The notes beneath the pieces are model-generated. The model saw only the letters and a program-made list of their open reading frames with translations. It searched no databases and was not told the DNA's origin. A stretch of DNA of 64,000 nucleotides from Dasyornis broadbenti (lineage: Eukaryota > Chordata > Aves > Passeriformes > Dasyornithidae). Positions 12,844 through 23,600 of the stretch are shown here, one piece after another. Numbering within the stretch: position 1 is the first letter of the stretch; every line of letters starts with the position of its first letter. The position numbers were made by a program, and so were the translations under genes. The stretch is taken from positions 31,349 to 95,348 of the forward strand of contig VZRN01002238.1 in the NCBI GenBank assembly GCA_013397935.1. Direction: 5' to 3'.

Positions 12844-13849
12844 TGTACAGGGTGTGGGTGCCCAGGCTCTGGCAGCAGCAGGGGTTCTGTGAGGGGAGGC
12901 CTGGACTGCCCCAGCCAGACACAGCCGGTTCCAGCCAGATCCAACCACCCAGTGCAGGGCATGGCTGAGCCCACAGCCAGGGCGGGGGTAGTGCTGGGGG
13001 AAACTTAAAAAAGAAGTGGGGGAAAAAACTGCACAGTGTGAGAAATAGAGGTGTGAGAATATGTGAGAGAAACAGCCCTGCAGACACCAGGGTCAGCACA
13101 GACATGGCAGGAGGAGGTGCCCCACACAGGATTCCCCTGCAGCCCATGGTGAGGCAGCTGTGCCCCTGCAGCCCAGGGAGGACCACAGGGATACAGAGAT
13201 CCAGCTGCAGCCTGTGCAGGACCCCACGGTGGAGCAGGTAGATGCCCAAAGGAAGCTGTGACCCTGAGGGAATCCCACACTGGAGCCTGACACGACCTGT
13301 GGAGCTGTGGAGAGAGGAGTCCATGCTGGAGCAGATTTACTGGCAGGACCTACAGCCTCTAGGGTATCCATCCTGGAGCAGTTTGACCTGCTGGACTGTC
13401 CTCCATGGGAAAAACACACACTGGAGCAGGGGGAAAGTGTGAGGAGACAGGAGTGGTGGAGAGGGGTGGTTGCTGACTGACCACATCCAAATTCCCCCAT
13501 TTTCCTGTGCCATGCAGGGCAGAGATTGGTATGGGGCAAGATAGAGGAACTGGCAATGATGGAGTGAAATTGAGCATTGGAAAAGAGAGAAGGTGGAGTG
13601 GATGAAGGTGTTGTTTTAGTTTGTCTGTGTTTCTCATTGTCCACATCTATTTAATTGGCAATAAATTAAAATAATGTTCCTTTAGTCAAATCTGTTTTGC
13701 CCACAGTGGTAATTGCTAAGTGATCTCCCTGTCTTTATCTTGACTCATGAATTCTTCCATCTTATTTTCTCCCCCTGTCATTCCGAGGAGGGGAGTGAAG
13801 GAGCAGCTGGGTGGGCATCTGGCAGCCAGCTGCTCAAGCCACCAAAGTA
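12844..13849 (+). mobile_element. ERVL-like solo LTR (about 1 kb), decayed
   Basis: The sequence matches my knowledge of a large avian LTR family. It shows a GC-rich 5' part with GCCGGTTCCAGCC near 12927, a TATA-like AACTTAAAAAAG near 13003, GTGAGAATATGTGAGAGAAAC near 13052, repeated CTGGAGCAG phrases between 13223 and 13430, an AATAAA polyadenylation signal at 13660-13665, and a 3' part running from CTGTTTTGCCC to GAGGAGGGGAGTG. The probable ends are TG at 12844 and a point near CCACCAAA at about 13849. I found no convincing target-site duplication, and no internal gag/pol sequence is attached, so it is a solo LTR. Long frames on both strands (95-183 codons) arise from its GC-rich composition and are not genes. 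Confidence 0.72.
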
Positions 13850-15101
13850 CACTAATAGGTAAAGTGGAATATTCAACTATATTGAGATATAATAATAAAT
13901 CGCCTGCTCTTAGTGAGCAACATAGAGCTGAGAAGTGTTGTGTGTAGATGTTTAGTAGGATTAAGTTAAGATTTCATTTTGATTCCAAAAAACTTTGCTG
14001 ATTTAAGCTTTTGCAGTCAACAACAAAAAAATTATGTTACTCTTTCTTGATCTTCTCTGCTCCTCAGCACTCTCCAAGACGTATTCTTTGTAATGTACTG
14101 TCCAACTCACATGTCAGAGCTCCTGCAAGACACTACCCATGGGAAACTCTTGTGAAGAACAATAATAGAGGGAAGTACAATCAAAAGCAAGGAAGATTTT
14201 TGGAATTAAAGCTGTTGATAAAAAAATAAAAAACAATATTTGGATTAATCAATAGCAAAACATGATGATTCCTTGCTTTTTTTTTGGTAAGAAGGGACCT
14301 GAACAAACAGTTCATCAAGTCATAGAAAAGAGTGGAAATATTTGAGGAATCAGAGAAGCAGATGTGTTGTTCCTTTTCCATGAGAAAAAGGTGACACACT
14401 GCCATATTGCAAGAGTAGTTTCCCCAAAAAAATAGCTAACTATATGTTTTTTAAAAAAAAACCAAAACAAAAAGCCCCATAAACTACAAGATGAAAAATT
14501 AAGAACAATTCATCCCATAAAATCTTTGACCCTGAAACTCTAAATGAAGTAAATACATTAAGAACCTACTCTTGCCAACTTGCAGGAAATATCTGCCATT
14601 TATTTCTATCCCAATCTTGTTCCTAAGGTCTTTTGTCCAGGACCTTAATTTCAAAGAGGCTGTAGTACATCTCCCAACCTGACTGGAGTAAATTGAATCC
14701 ACCTAACACTATCATCCAGGAATAGTAATATTGCCCTTTCACAGAGATGTGAAGCTCCTGAGATCAGAGTAATTCAGGGATTCAAGTTCTTACAGTCAAC
14801 TGTTCCACTGGAATAAACTGTCATGGCTCTATTACGGGCAATGAAGCTGTCACTATTTACACTATGTGAGATTCTTTCCCTCTTATCTGCCATATCTGGC
14901 CTCTGGCTATAGCTTTCAACAGAATTGCCAAATGGGTAACAGCTTTTGCACACATATATACCCTGCATATTTAAGTTCTATTGCATATACTTCATGTATT
15001 ACTGTATTAAAGAGGAATCCTCAACACAAACTTAATTTTTGTGCAGTACTGTAGCAACGCAGAATTCAAGAACTTATATTGTAATGCAAAAGACAATGGC
15101 T
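13850..15101. other. anonymous AT-rich sequence
   Basis: I see no gene and no recognisable transposon. A-rich runs occur near 14452-14475. Confidence 0.55.
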
Positions 15102-15315
15102 GAAAATAACTATTCCAGCTGTATGACCCAAAGAAGCTACAATCCACAGAGAACCACATGAACTAAAGTGGTTGGAAAACGGGGAGAGAAATGCCCCTTT
15201 AATTGTGATAAAATCCCAAATATTTGCATTTCAATGATTCAAGCTCCTTGTTCAATCTTTATGCTCCCATTCTTCCTATCCATTCTAGTCTCTCCTCTTC
15301 TATGATTCGCCATAG
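15102..15315. repeat. copy 1 of an exact 214-bp direct repeat
   Basis: The segment beginning GAAAATAACTATTCC and ending ATGATTCGCCATAG recurs at 18655-18868 with a constant offset of 3553 bp. I read no mismatch and no indel between the copies. The flanks differ immediately outside the match (T versus G on the left, C versus T on the right). It contains no known repeat motif, no poly-A tail and no evident target-site duplication. It is either a very recent local duplication or insertion, or an assembly artefact. Confidence 0.97.
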
Positions 15316-18217
15316 CAGAAAACCCAAATGCAATGAGACTATGTTAGTGATATTCTCTTATTAATTCTTGTATTCTGAGTTCAAATCATCTTGGATAGGA
15401 ACACCATTACATGAATGAAAACTATCCCAAAGATATGTGAGTGAAAAATAATATATAGGAGCATATGATATCATGCACATGAAGTTGCATCAATTTAGTA
15501 CAGCTAAATTCATTTAGCAGTGAATGTATACTTATTCACAACCAACTTCAGAACTGCTTACTTTTTGCTTAAAACAAAAAAAGGTGTTCAAAAGAGTGGG
15601 AAAGGGAATGCAAAACAGAGCCAAAAAATGATGAGAATTTTGAGTATGGTCCTTTACATTATCTTAATGAGCTCCACAGATTTTGCCTGTACCAATAAAT
15701 ATTTCTCTCGGTGCTTAGTTACCACCCATGTATAAAAACACCATGTACAGATGGTGTTTTTAACAAGCAAAGGAAATTATGACAAGAACCAATGGCTGAA
15801 AGTTGAGCAAGGGAAATACAAATAAATTTCAAAAGGAATCTGATTAACTTTTGCAAAGATACTAAGGCAAATGTTGAATTCCCCATCTCCTCATGTCCCA
15901 AATCAACACAGTCTTTAGAAGAAATACAGCCAAATTTAGGAGCAAGCTACTGGGCTTCAGGTAGGGTAGCTGAGTATAAGGTGTGCCACAGCACCTCCTG
16001 TGCGTACAGGAGGTCTGACCCTTTGGCCTTTGTATCTGATATTCAGTTTTAAAAAAAAATTGTCAGCAGATTTAATTCCTCAGAGTAGTCCAGTTATAAC
16101 CAGAAGATTATTTTATAAAAGTGCTATTCATAATATCAGAACTTAAATTTGCAGATAATATTAAAAGGAGAAAAGTTAGCAGCAAGATATAAGATCAAGG
16201 GAAGGAAAAGAGATAAAATGAAGAGCCCAGCTCAGCAAATCAGATTCAAGTAGATGTGAAGAGTCCAAAGTCATTCTCATGGAAATGGTATTGAAAACCA
16301 AAATGCAATTTCAATTTGAAAATGAAAGAGCTATATTTACTGTGCTTTTGCTAAAAGTCAATACTTGTCATTTCCCACAGTAAAGTGTACTAGTATATAT
16401 GACAAATGTAAACTTTTGAAAATAGGAAAGTATATACTGAAATGCAAATATTACTTTCCAAGTGGATGTCTTTAGCAAATTGACCAACTGTAGCTAGAAA
16501 ACATTAATATCAAATGAAATATAAGGACAGTCACAAATGATAAATTTGATACAACGGTAAGAGAGGTTTCAGCCTACACATGTAGTATCATATCCAGAAG
16601 CTGATTCTCTCTTTGGTTAAGTGGGATCACTGAGGTGAGTTCTGAGGCAGTGAGAAACAAGAAATGTCAGAAATCTATGAAGTGTTTATGGAACACTAGT
16701 CAAGGCAGTGGAGAAACTAAACTGTAAGACAACAAATATGAAAAGGATTAGTCTGCTGTGTCCTAAAAAGACAATGACCTAGAGAAATATTCCAAATCCT
16801 AACATGAACAATTAGTATTTTAATTTTACTAGCCAGTTTTACAAGCTGAAACTGTGTAGACAGTCACATTATTGATGACATACAGTCATATTACTTCTCT
16901 CGTGACACTAAAGGCAATGGGGATGAAACTGAGAGAAATTTCTTTTTCCAGCATTCTCAGTATTTTATTTTGGCCACATTCTATCAAAATGGTCCTTCTG
17001 TGTTTTCTCTGTGTACCACTTCCACGTTGTTCATGTCCTCTGTATACCTTTGGGAAACCAAGCCAAATAGGATAACTCCCTGCCTTTGCAATGAATGTCA
17101 CAGATCTCCTTCTGATCAAACTTGTGTTTGGGCAATGGTTTATTTCGTTGCAATATCTTACTACAAAACCCACCATAACTATTTCTCATATTTATCCTTG
17201 GGAAAAGTTTTTGCCAGCTTTCTTCAACAGCTTCAATCAATCACTGACAGAGGGGTATAACCAAAAAATCCCAAGATTTTGAAGAGAAGACAGGAAGTAG
17301 GAAGGAGGAATTTTTAATACAATCTACAAATATACAATGAAAAGCAGAGTCTAAATTAAGTATTAAAAAAAGAGAGTGAATATCAGAAAATACATTTCTT
17401 TAAAACCCTAAAATATAAACTTTTTGAAGAGGTTGTAAAAGCTGTTAGAATGTGGATGAGAAAAAGTATTAGAAATTATAGAGCATCAATTAACAGAGGG
17501 GGCCAATTATTTCAAACTATTTATTGTTATGATCTAATTCTTTGTTTCCTATCCTTTACATTTTATGATATTATAAGGTCACACTCCTATAATCTCAGTC
17601 TGAGTACTAATTTTGAACTCCTGAACAGTGGCTATGCTCATTTGAATGGAAGAAAGAAAGAAAAGTTTTCTACTTCTCTTTCCTGTGTGCTTCTTATACA
17701 TATTCTTAGAAATTTGTACTTTATTAAACCATCCCAACATTTCTGAAAGTCTCCAGGTATTTTTCCTATCTGAGATTTTACCAAAACTATATAATGATTT
17801 TGTATAATTTTACCCTTTTTATTATTGTTCATTCTGAAGGGCAGATGCACTCTGGAATAATTTTTTCCTAGTTTGATTTTCTTTATTATATTTTAATAAC
17901 TCAACAGTTTTTCTGCTGTGAGTGTTTCTAACATGTCCTATGCATCTTCCTTCCTTTTTTACCCTGAAATTTACAAACATTTTTTAAAAATGTGAAAATA
18001 TGAAGGAGAAGGGTTCTTTTTATCTGCTAAAAATATTCAGAAAGCAATATCCTCTGACTCTTTGAGTATTCTAGCTTCATGGTCATCTTGGACTTAGAAA
18101 ATTACTATTTACTTTCCTAGTACATATGTTTTCTTTTTCTGTTTTGTCTTTCTCAATATCTATATTGCATGCATCAGTTTCTTATCTTAATACCACTTTA
18201 AATGTTCCACATCTAAT
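15316..18217. other. anonymous AT-rich sequence
   Basis: No gene is visible. The stretch contains a 12-bp perfect hairpin at 15733-15762. Overlapping frames on both strands around 16872-17282 (up to 98 codons) have no recognisable domain. Confidence 0.5.
15733..15762. repeat. short perfect inverted repeat (hairpin)
   Basis: A left arm TAAAAACACCAT pairs perfectly with a right arm ATGGTGTTTTTA across a 6-base loop (GTACAG). Arms of 12 bp are too short for a typical pre-miRNA. It may be a chance palindrome or the core of an old inverted-repeat element. Confidence 0.85.
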
Positions 18218-18491
18218 AGGGCAGTTAGGACAAGCGGCAATAGGCAGAAACTGATGCACAGGAAGTTCTACCTGAATATGAGGAAGAACTTCTTTACTGT
18301 GCAGGTGACTGAGTACTGGAACAGATTGACCAGAGAGGTTGTGGAGTCTCCTTCACTGGAGACGAATTCAGGAACCATTTGGACCCAATCCTGTGCAATG
18401 TGCTCTAGGACAACCCTGCTTGAGAAGAGAGGTTGGACCTGATGTCCCACTGTGGTCCTTTCCAACTTTCCCCATTCTGTGATTCTTTGAT
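18218..18491 (+). mobile_element. CR1 LINE 3' fragment
   Basis: This is a 5'-truncated forward CR1. It begins within the last part of ORF2, and the frame at 18254-18442 reads MHRKFYLNMRKNFFTVQVTE and then REVVESPSLE, the C-terminal CR1 ORF2 signature. It ends in the 3' UTR with GTCCTTTCCAACTTTCC and ATTCTGTGATTCTTTGAT. A stop arises after CGCTTGAGAAG-like sequence and the frame drifts near the end. It belongs to the same subtype as the copy at 54163-55144, with a shared CCCACTGTGGTCC signature. Confidence 0.93.
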
Positions 18492-18654
18492 AGGACACTC
18501 ACCATACTGAAGAGAACAGAAAATTGCTATATTTACCTTCTCCCAGATACAGTCCACTTCATAATATACTTAACATATATTGTAATCTTTCAGAACTTCC
18601 AATCAGCCACAGTAAGACAATTTAAAAATGTATGATTTGAAATCATTCTTAAGG

Positions 18655-18868
18655 GAAAATAACTATTCCAGCTGTATGACCCAAAGAAGCTACAATCCAC
18701 AGAGAACCACATGAACTAAAGTGGTTGGAAAACGGGGAGAGAAATGCCCCTTTAATTGTGATAAAATCCCAAATATTTGCATTTCAATGATTCAAGCTCC
18801 TTGTTCAATCTTTATGCTCCCATTCTTCCTATCCATTCTAGTCTCTCCTCTTCTATGATTCGCCATAG
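18655..18868. repeat. copy 2 of an exact 214-bp direct repeat
   Basis: Identical to 15102-15315 over 214 bp in the same orientation. It lies 163 bp after the CR1 end at 18491. Which copy is the original cannot be decided from the sequence. Confidence 0.97.
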
Positions 18869-19179
18869 TTTCATGTCTTCATTGGTACATTTCTGAAGAT
18901 GTATTCTGGCTTGGGAATGTAGTTCATAAAGGACTATACATTCCCCGTTAGTTAGACTATAGTATTTGCAACATTATTTTGTTCACCCTCTTCTCATAAA
19001 TAACTAAATATTTAAGCTATAAACATTATTTTTGAAAATCATTTGTTTCAGTAAAAGGAAACTTTTAGCTTTTGAAAAATCAACGCTTTCCATAAAACTC
19101 AGACAACTTAAAATAATATTGATGATGGTGAAGACAATGGATATGAAAATAACAATATTAACAACAGTAATAAGAGTTG
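18869..19179. other. anonymous AT-rich sequence
   Basis: I see nothing recognisable. Confidence 0.55.
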
Positions 19180-19238
19180 CTATTATTATTGTTGTTGTTT
19201 TTGCTGCTGCTGCTGCTGTTGTTTTTGTTATTATTATG
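19180..19238. repeat. compound trinucleotide microsatellite
   Basis: The tract passes through ATT units, GTT units, five GCT units, GTT units again and ATT units again, so the motif order is mirror-symmetric. In the forward frame it encodes runs of Ile, Val and Ala, which is why a 72-codon frame exists here. That frame is a repeat artefact. Confidence 0.93.
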
Positions 19239-22200
19239 AATAGTCAGTAAAAAATATTCAACTAGTCCAAAAAAGAATGAATAGCTAACTTTATTTAGTC
19301 CCTGAAATTATGTTGACTCAGACTTCATTAAAATAATACTTTTTTTCAGAAAATATATGCAAAATATATTATCAAAGTAGTTAAACCATCTGACTACACT
19401 ATACTTAGTTTATCAGTAGGGATTAACTACTGAAAGAAAGTACAACTAGAGGTACAGATGGAAAGGCTCATGTTGTTTAGGTGGTTCTCATGATACAAAA
19501 AAGTCCTTTCTTTTTAATAATTACATGCTTTGTCAAAAATAAAATTAATTAACAAAACTCATTAATTTCTGTGAAGTGAAACTACTCACACTTCAACTTT
19601 CAATATTCTTGTGAAGGAGGCAGGGACTTGTTATATCCATGTCTTCATTGTACAGCTTCAGAATATTAGATACAGGATAAAATCCTGATCCTACTGAAGA
19701 CCAAGACTCTCACTCTTAGTAGCAGGGGCAGGATTTCACTCCTTACTAAAGCATGGGATCTACTCCAGGCCACACAACAAAATAATGACAGAAGGAAGAT
19801 TTTTGTACACAGACACATATACATAAGGACAGATCATGTTGAAAACACAGAAAGATACAGGATGTAGAATCTTTGTCTCCCCAAAGTTCAATATTAGAGT
19901 GTTTTGATGATAGCATTATGGTTCCTTTATCTAGGAGTCAAATCAGTCTGGTTACATAGAGGCTAGATCAGCAGCCAAAGCTTCATGCCACCAATAGAGG
20001 ATAACAACATATACAGTGGAGTTTCCTTCTCAGTGTCACATCTGTAAAAACATGCCATGAAGATTAATTTTGGTTATATACAGTTTTCTCTACATCTGTA
20101 GGAACCATGTCCTCTCTTCCTTCATTCAACTGTTACTGATTCTACATCTGTAGCTTTATCACCTTTAAAAGTGCAAATGTTTTTCATGACTGGAAGTCAA
20201 TCTCAGTGTGAGAGAAACACTATTTACAACATCGGGGGCTTGCTTGTTTGCCATACTGCAGCAGGCCAAAAAAAAAAAGGCAGCAGTTCTTTTATGTCTG
20301 CTTTTGCATTGTGTAGTATCGAGCTACAAGCTCCCTCTTGCTCTTACACTGATTCAAGTTGCTTATTTTAGCTTCCATATTTCTTATCTTGACTGAGTGC
20401 TTACATTAACTATTGCTATTAATGGATTGCTAAACATATTTCTGTACATGGTGTAGTGTATGGAGAATGTGTCTACCAGAATTAACAGCAGTCGTTTGTA
20501 TGTGAGCAACTTCAAACATTTTTTGATTTATACACTGATTATAACTGAACCATGCATAAAAAATGCAATATTGGGCCCTTACATGGGAATTCATATCTAG
20601 TGGTCAACTAGTTCACATAGTGAGGCTAGTGATAAAATTATAGACAGAACTGTTTAGAAACTAATACCCTATACAAATATCTTTTATGCTTGAGAGCAGG
20701 TTTGAGTCCTATGAACAGCATGCCTTCAGGAAAGGCTACTGCCCTAGCACAGCCTGGTATCTCCAGTTGCACTTCAGAATGAGGAGGCGAACAAGAAGTA
20801 ATTTTGAGGAGGTCAGTGTTTTCTGCACTCTGGAGACAACATGGACATTTGAGATTTTGAATTGCAGCTTTCTTTGAAGGTTGGAGGGTGAAAAGATGGA
20901 GTGAGGGAAGGAAAGAGAGGTGTAGCTTTTCCTCATTCAAGTAACAGTTTTATTAGTTAAAACCTACATTTTCAATCTGGAATAAAGAAAAAAAAACAAA
21001 CCAGCAAACATACATTCCTGAACATGGAATGTAAATGTAAACATTTAGATTTACAGATTTGGTCTATAAAGCAGACTGTCTAAAAATAAAGCAGACTTCA
21101 AGCCTATCCTATGCCACTCATTATTACTAGCATGGCTGGAGTTTGGAATAGTTTTGAGCTTGCTCACTGTTCATGCAGTAATATGGTAGAACTACCAGTG
21201 GCCTGATTGCTTTCTCAAACTATACTTAGGCAGTGCCCCTGACAACTCCCAGTCACAGCACTTTTCCAAAGGTTAGATTTGTGCAAAAGTCTCATTCTTG
21301 TTCTATTCCAACTCTTCTGCTGGTCCTCAGAAAGCAACATCCTGGTTCCACAGAGACTTGTGCTCTTCTATCTCCATACAAGAGGGAATTGGGCAGCTTA
21401 GGTATGAACTGGCCCTGGTAATAGAAAAGACTTCTGAAGTTTCCGTTCGGGTCTGTAGCCTGTGCATCTATCTGGGTTTTAAGACAATTTACCATCTGAC
21501 TACTTGGCTCCTTTTAAGATCACCCTAGATGATGTATCTTCATTATTTTTTTTATAATTTAAATAATGGGGTACAAAATCTTGAAGTGAGCAGCAGAAAC
21601 ATTCAGTGGTAAAACTAGGGAAAGATAAAGTGTTAGCACTTGGAAAAAATTAGCCTTCTTTTCTTATTGAACATTTCTAGTCTCTAGTTTTCCAGGTGTT
21701 GCTGCTTTAAGCATGAGCAAAACAGGAAACATCATCTTTCTCCCATTTTGCTGATTATAACTGTATTTTTTAAAAAGCAAAGGTTTTTCAAAATCTTGCA
21801 TCATTGATATGGACCTTATAAGGTCTTCTTTTTAAACAAAAAATGGATTTTTAGGGAAGTTTTCCTCCTTTTGTCTGGAGAAATCTAGGGTGTTTTCATA
21901 TGATTTAAATGATGTGAAAGTGGCACTCTCTAATAGATTATTTACTGATCAAAATTAGAAAGCTACCCAATAGCTAACTACTAATTACCAAGATTTTAGT
22001 AGCAATTTAGTTTGCAATGCAAATTACTTACCTATAGCTACAAACACATTAATGTTACTGGAAACTTTCCTTGATATAGTTCTTCACCAATTACTTTTAC
22101 CTTTTCTTAATTTCTTTCAGAAACAATTTTTCTATTACTGATTTAGTGGTCAGTGATATAAAGATGTGTGAAAGGTGAAATCGTCTTCTACACTAAGGTA

Positions 22201-22269
22201 ATCCAGCCAAGCACTTTTTTAATGCAAAAGGGGATAGTAATTACAGAGGAAGACGATGAACAAAAACAC
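19239..22269. other. anonymous AT-rich sequence
   Basis: No gene is visible. Apart from the decayed palindrome at 19676-19743, nothing is recognised. Frames at 20638-20940 (up to 100 codons, reverse strand) and 21233-21528 have no family resemblance. Confidence 0.5.
19676..19743. repeat. decayed palindromic repeat, probably ancient amniote
   Basis: The left arm (GATAAAATCCTGATCCTACTG) and right arm (TTAGTAGCAGGGGCAGGATTT) are imperfect inverted complements of each other around a short spacer. The phrase resembles a palindromic repeat I know as widespread in turtles, crocodilians and birds. Too little survives to name a family. Confidence 0.45.
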
Positions 22270-23600
22270 ACCTAGACACAAACTAGATGAAGTAGGAATA
22301 ATGAGACAGTGCCAAAGACCAAAAGTCACCAGTCAACAATAGACAGCCCATTAAAAAAACATCCATGCAGCTTTGGAGACCTGGGAGTCCATATGGACTT
22401 TTTAAGTGATAAGAAAGGGGAAACAAGATGAACTTGAGGACTTGGGGTACCAGTGGGGGGATTGTGAGACTATACAAAATTTAGGAATGAATGTGTAAGT
22501 GAAAGGGATCAGGGAAGAACAAAGAGGGGAATTAGCCAAAAGGGGTATAATAGGAGCCAGCTATGTATAAACTGGGACTGGCCAGTACATGTCTGACTAA
22601 ACCTTCATCTAATCCCATAGTCTGCCCTATCTTCTTAAATAATTTCTTAACTATCTCTTTGTATTTCCTTGTTCTCTGCCCATGTGTGAGAGCTGTAAGG
22701 ACTATGTGTCAGCAACTAGGGGAACTGGGAGAGGATGGGACTGGCAACTGGTGCCAGACAGGGGTTTTTTGTGTCTCAAGCTGTGTGGTGCCAGCAACTG
22801 TAGTAAAAGAGGGTCTCAGTGTCTGTAGTAGAGGAGTCACAGGTTCTATGTGCATCTATCTCTGCAGCATTTGAACATTTGAGTGTTTGCCTCTTCCCTG
22901 AACCTGGTAGACACCAGTGTGTACATGTAATTTCCTTGCAATCTTCAGCTAGAGTAACTGGAGAGCAGGCGGGCCAGAAGTGTCTGATAGGCAGAAACTC
23001 TATGCTGCTATTAGGGGGATGCTGGAGTGTGGAGTGCCTTTGAGACCAGTGTGTGAATGCATGCATTTGTTTGCCAGTGAGGGCTAAACCGGACTTGTCA
23101 GCAAACAGGAGACCTGTAGAACACATAAAAGAGCCTGGAGCACATAAAACCTACAAAGCAGATAAAAGCATACAGACAGGGACACCAGATGGACAGAGAG
23201 GTCACACTGGTACATGAGGACAGGTGCATCTACTTTTAAGCATAAAAAGTGGGGACGTACATGCTTTCACTGGTGAATTTGACTCCATACCAGCTCAAAG
23301 GAAGAACAGGACTTGGCTGTAGTCCTGTCAGTGTCACATGTGGGTACTGCAGAAGGCAGCATGTGGTCGGTGGTGGTACATGTAGCCAGCTATGCGTCTT
23401 TTCTCTGTGTGACTGCACGTCTCCAAAACACATGCTCAGCCTACTGGCTGAACCTGCAAATGGGAAAGAAGCAGCCATGTCCATCAGCTTGGGATGGAGA
23501 ACCCTGCGTCTCTAGGCTGGGACCCAGTGGCCGGGCAGAGGAACCTCTGGCCCTGGAGCTGATGGAGGAAGCAGCTGTTTATAATATCCATTAATAAGAG
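22270..23600. mobile_element. candidate unclassified element, possibly decayed LTR plus leader
   Basis: Composition and word usage differ from the AT-rich flanks. The left part (22270-22746) is purine-rich, with a TATGTATAAAC box near 22563, and ends in GGCA. Two bases later comes TGGTGCCAGACAGGGG (22749-22764), which resembles a lysine-tRNA-type retroviral primer-binding site. The right part (22765-23600) has no coding capacity and contains several ACATAAAA/GATAAAAG words near 23120-23170. I cannot assign a family, and the boundaries are approximate. Alternatives are an untranslated non-coding RNA exon region or chance. Confidence 0.35.

Noticed and set aside
12779..13644. Reverse-strand open frames of 181 and 183 codons
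   Set aside because: They lie inside the ERVL-like LTR, overlap each other in different frames and are Pro/Ser/Cys-rich as expected from GC-rich LTR sequence. No protein family is recognisable.
19032..19250. Hydrophobic 72-codon frame resembling a membrane segment
   Set aside because: The Ile/Val/Ala run is translated from the trinucleotide microsatellite.
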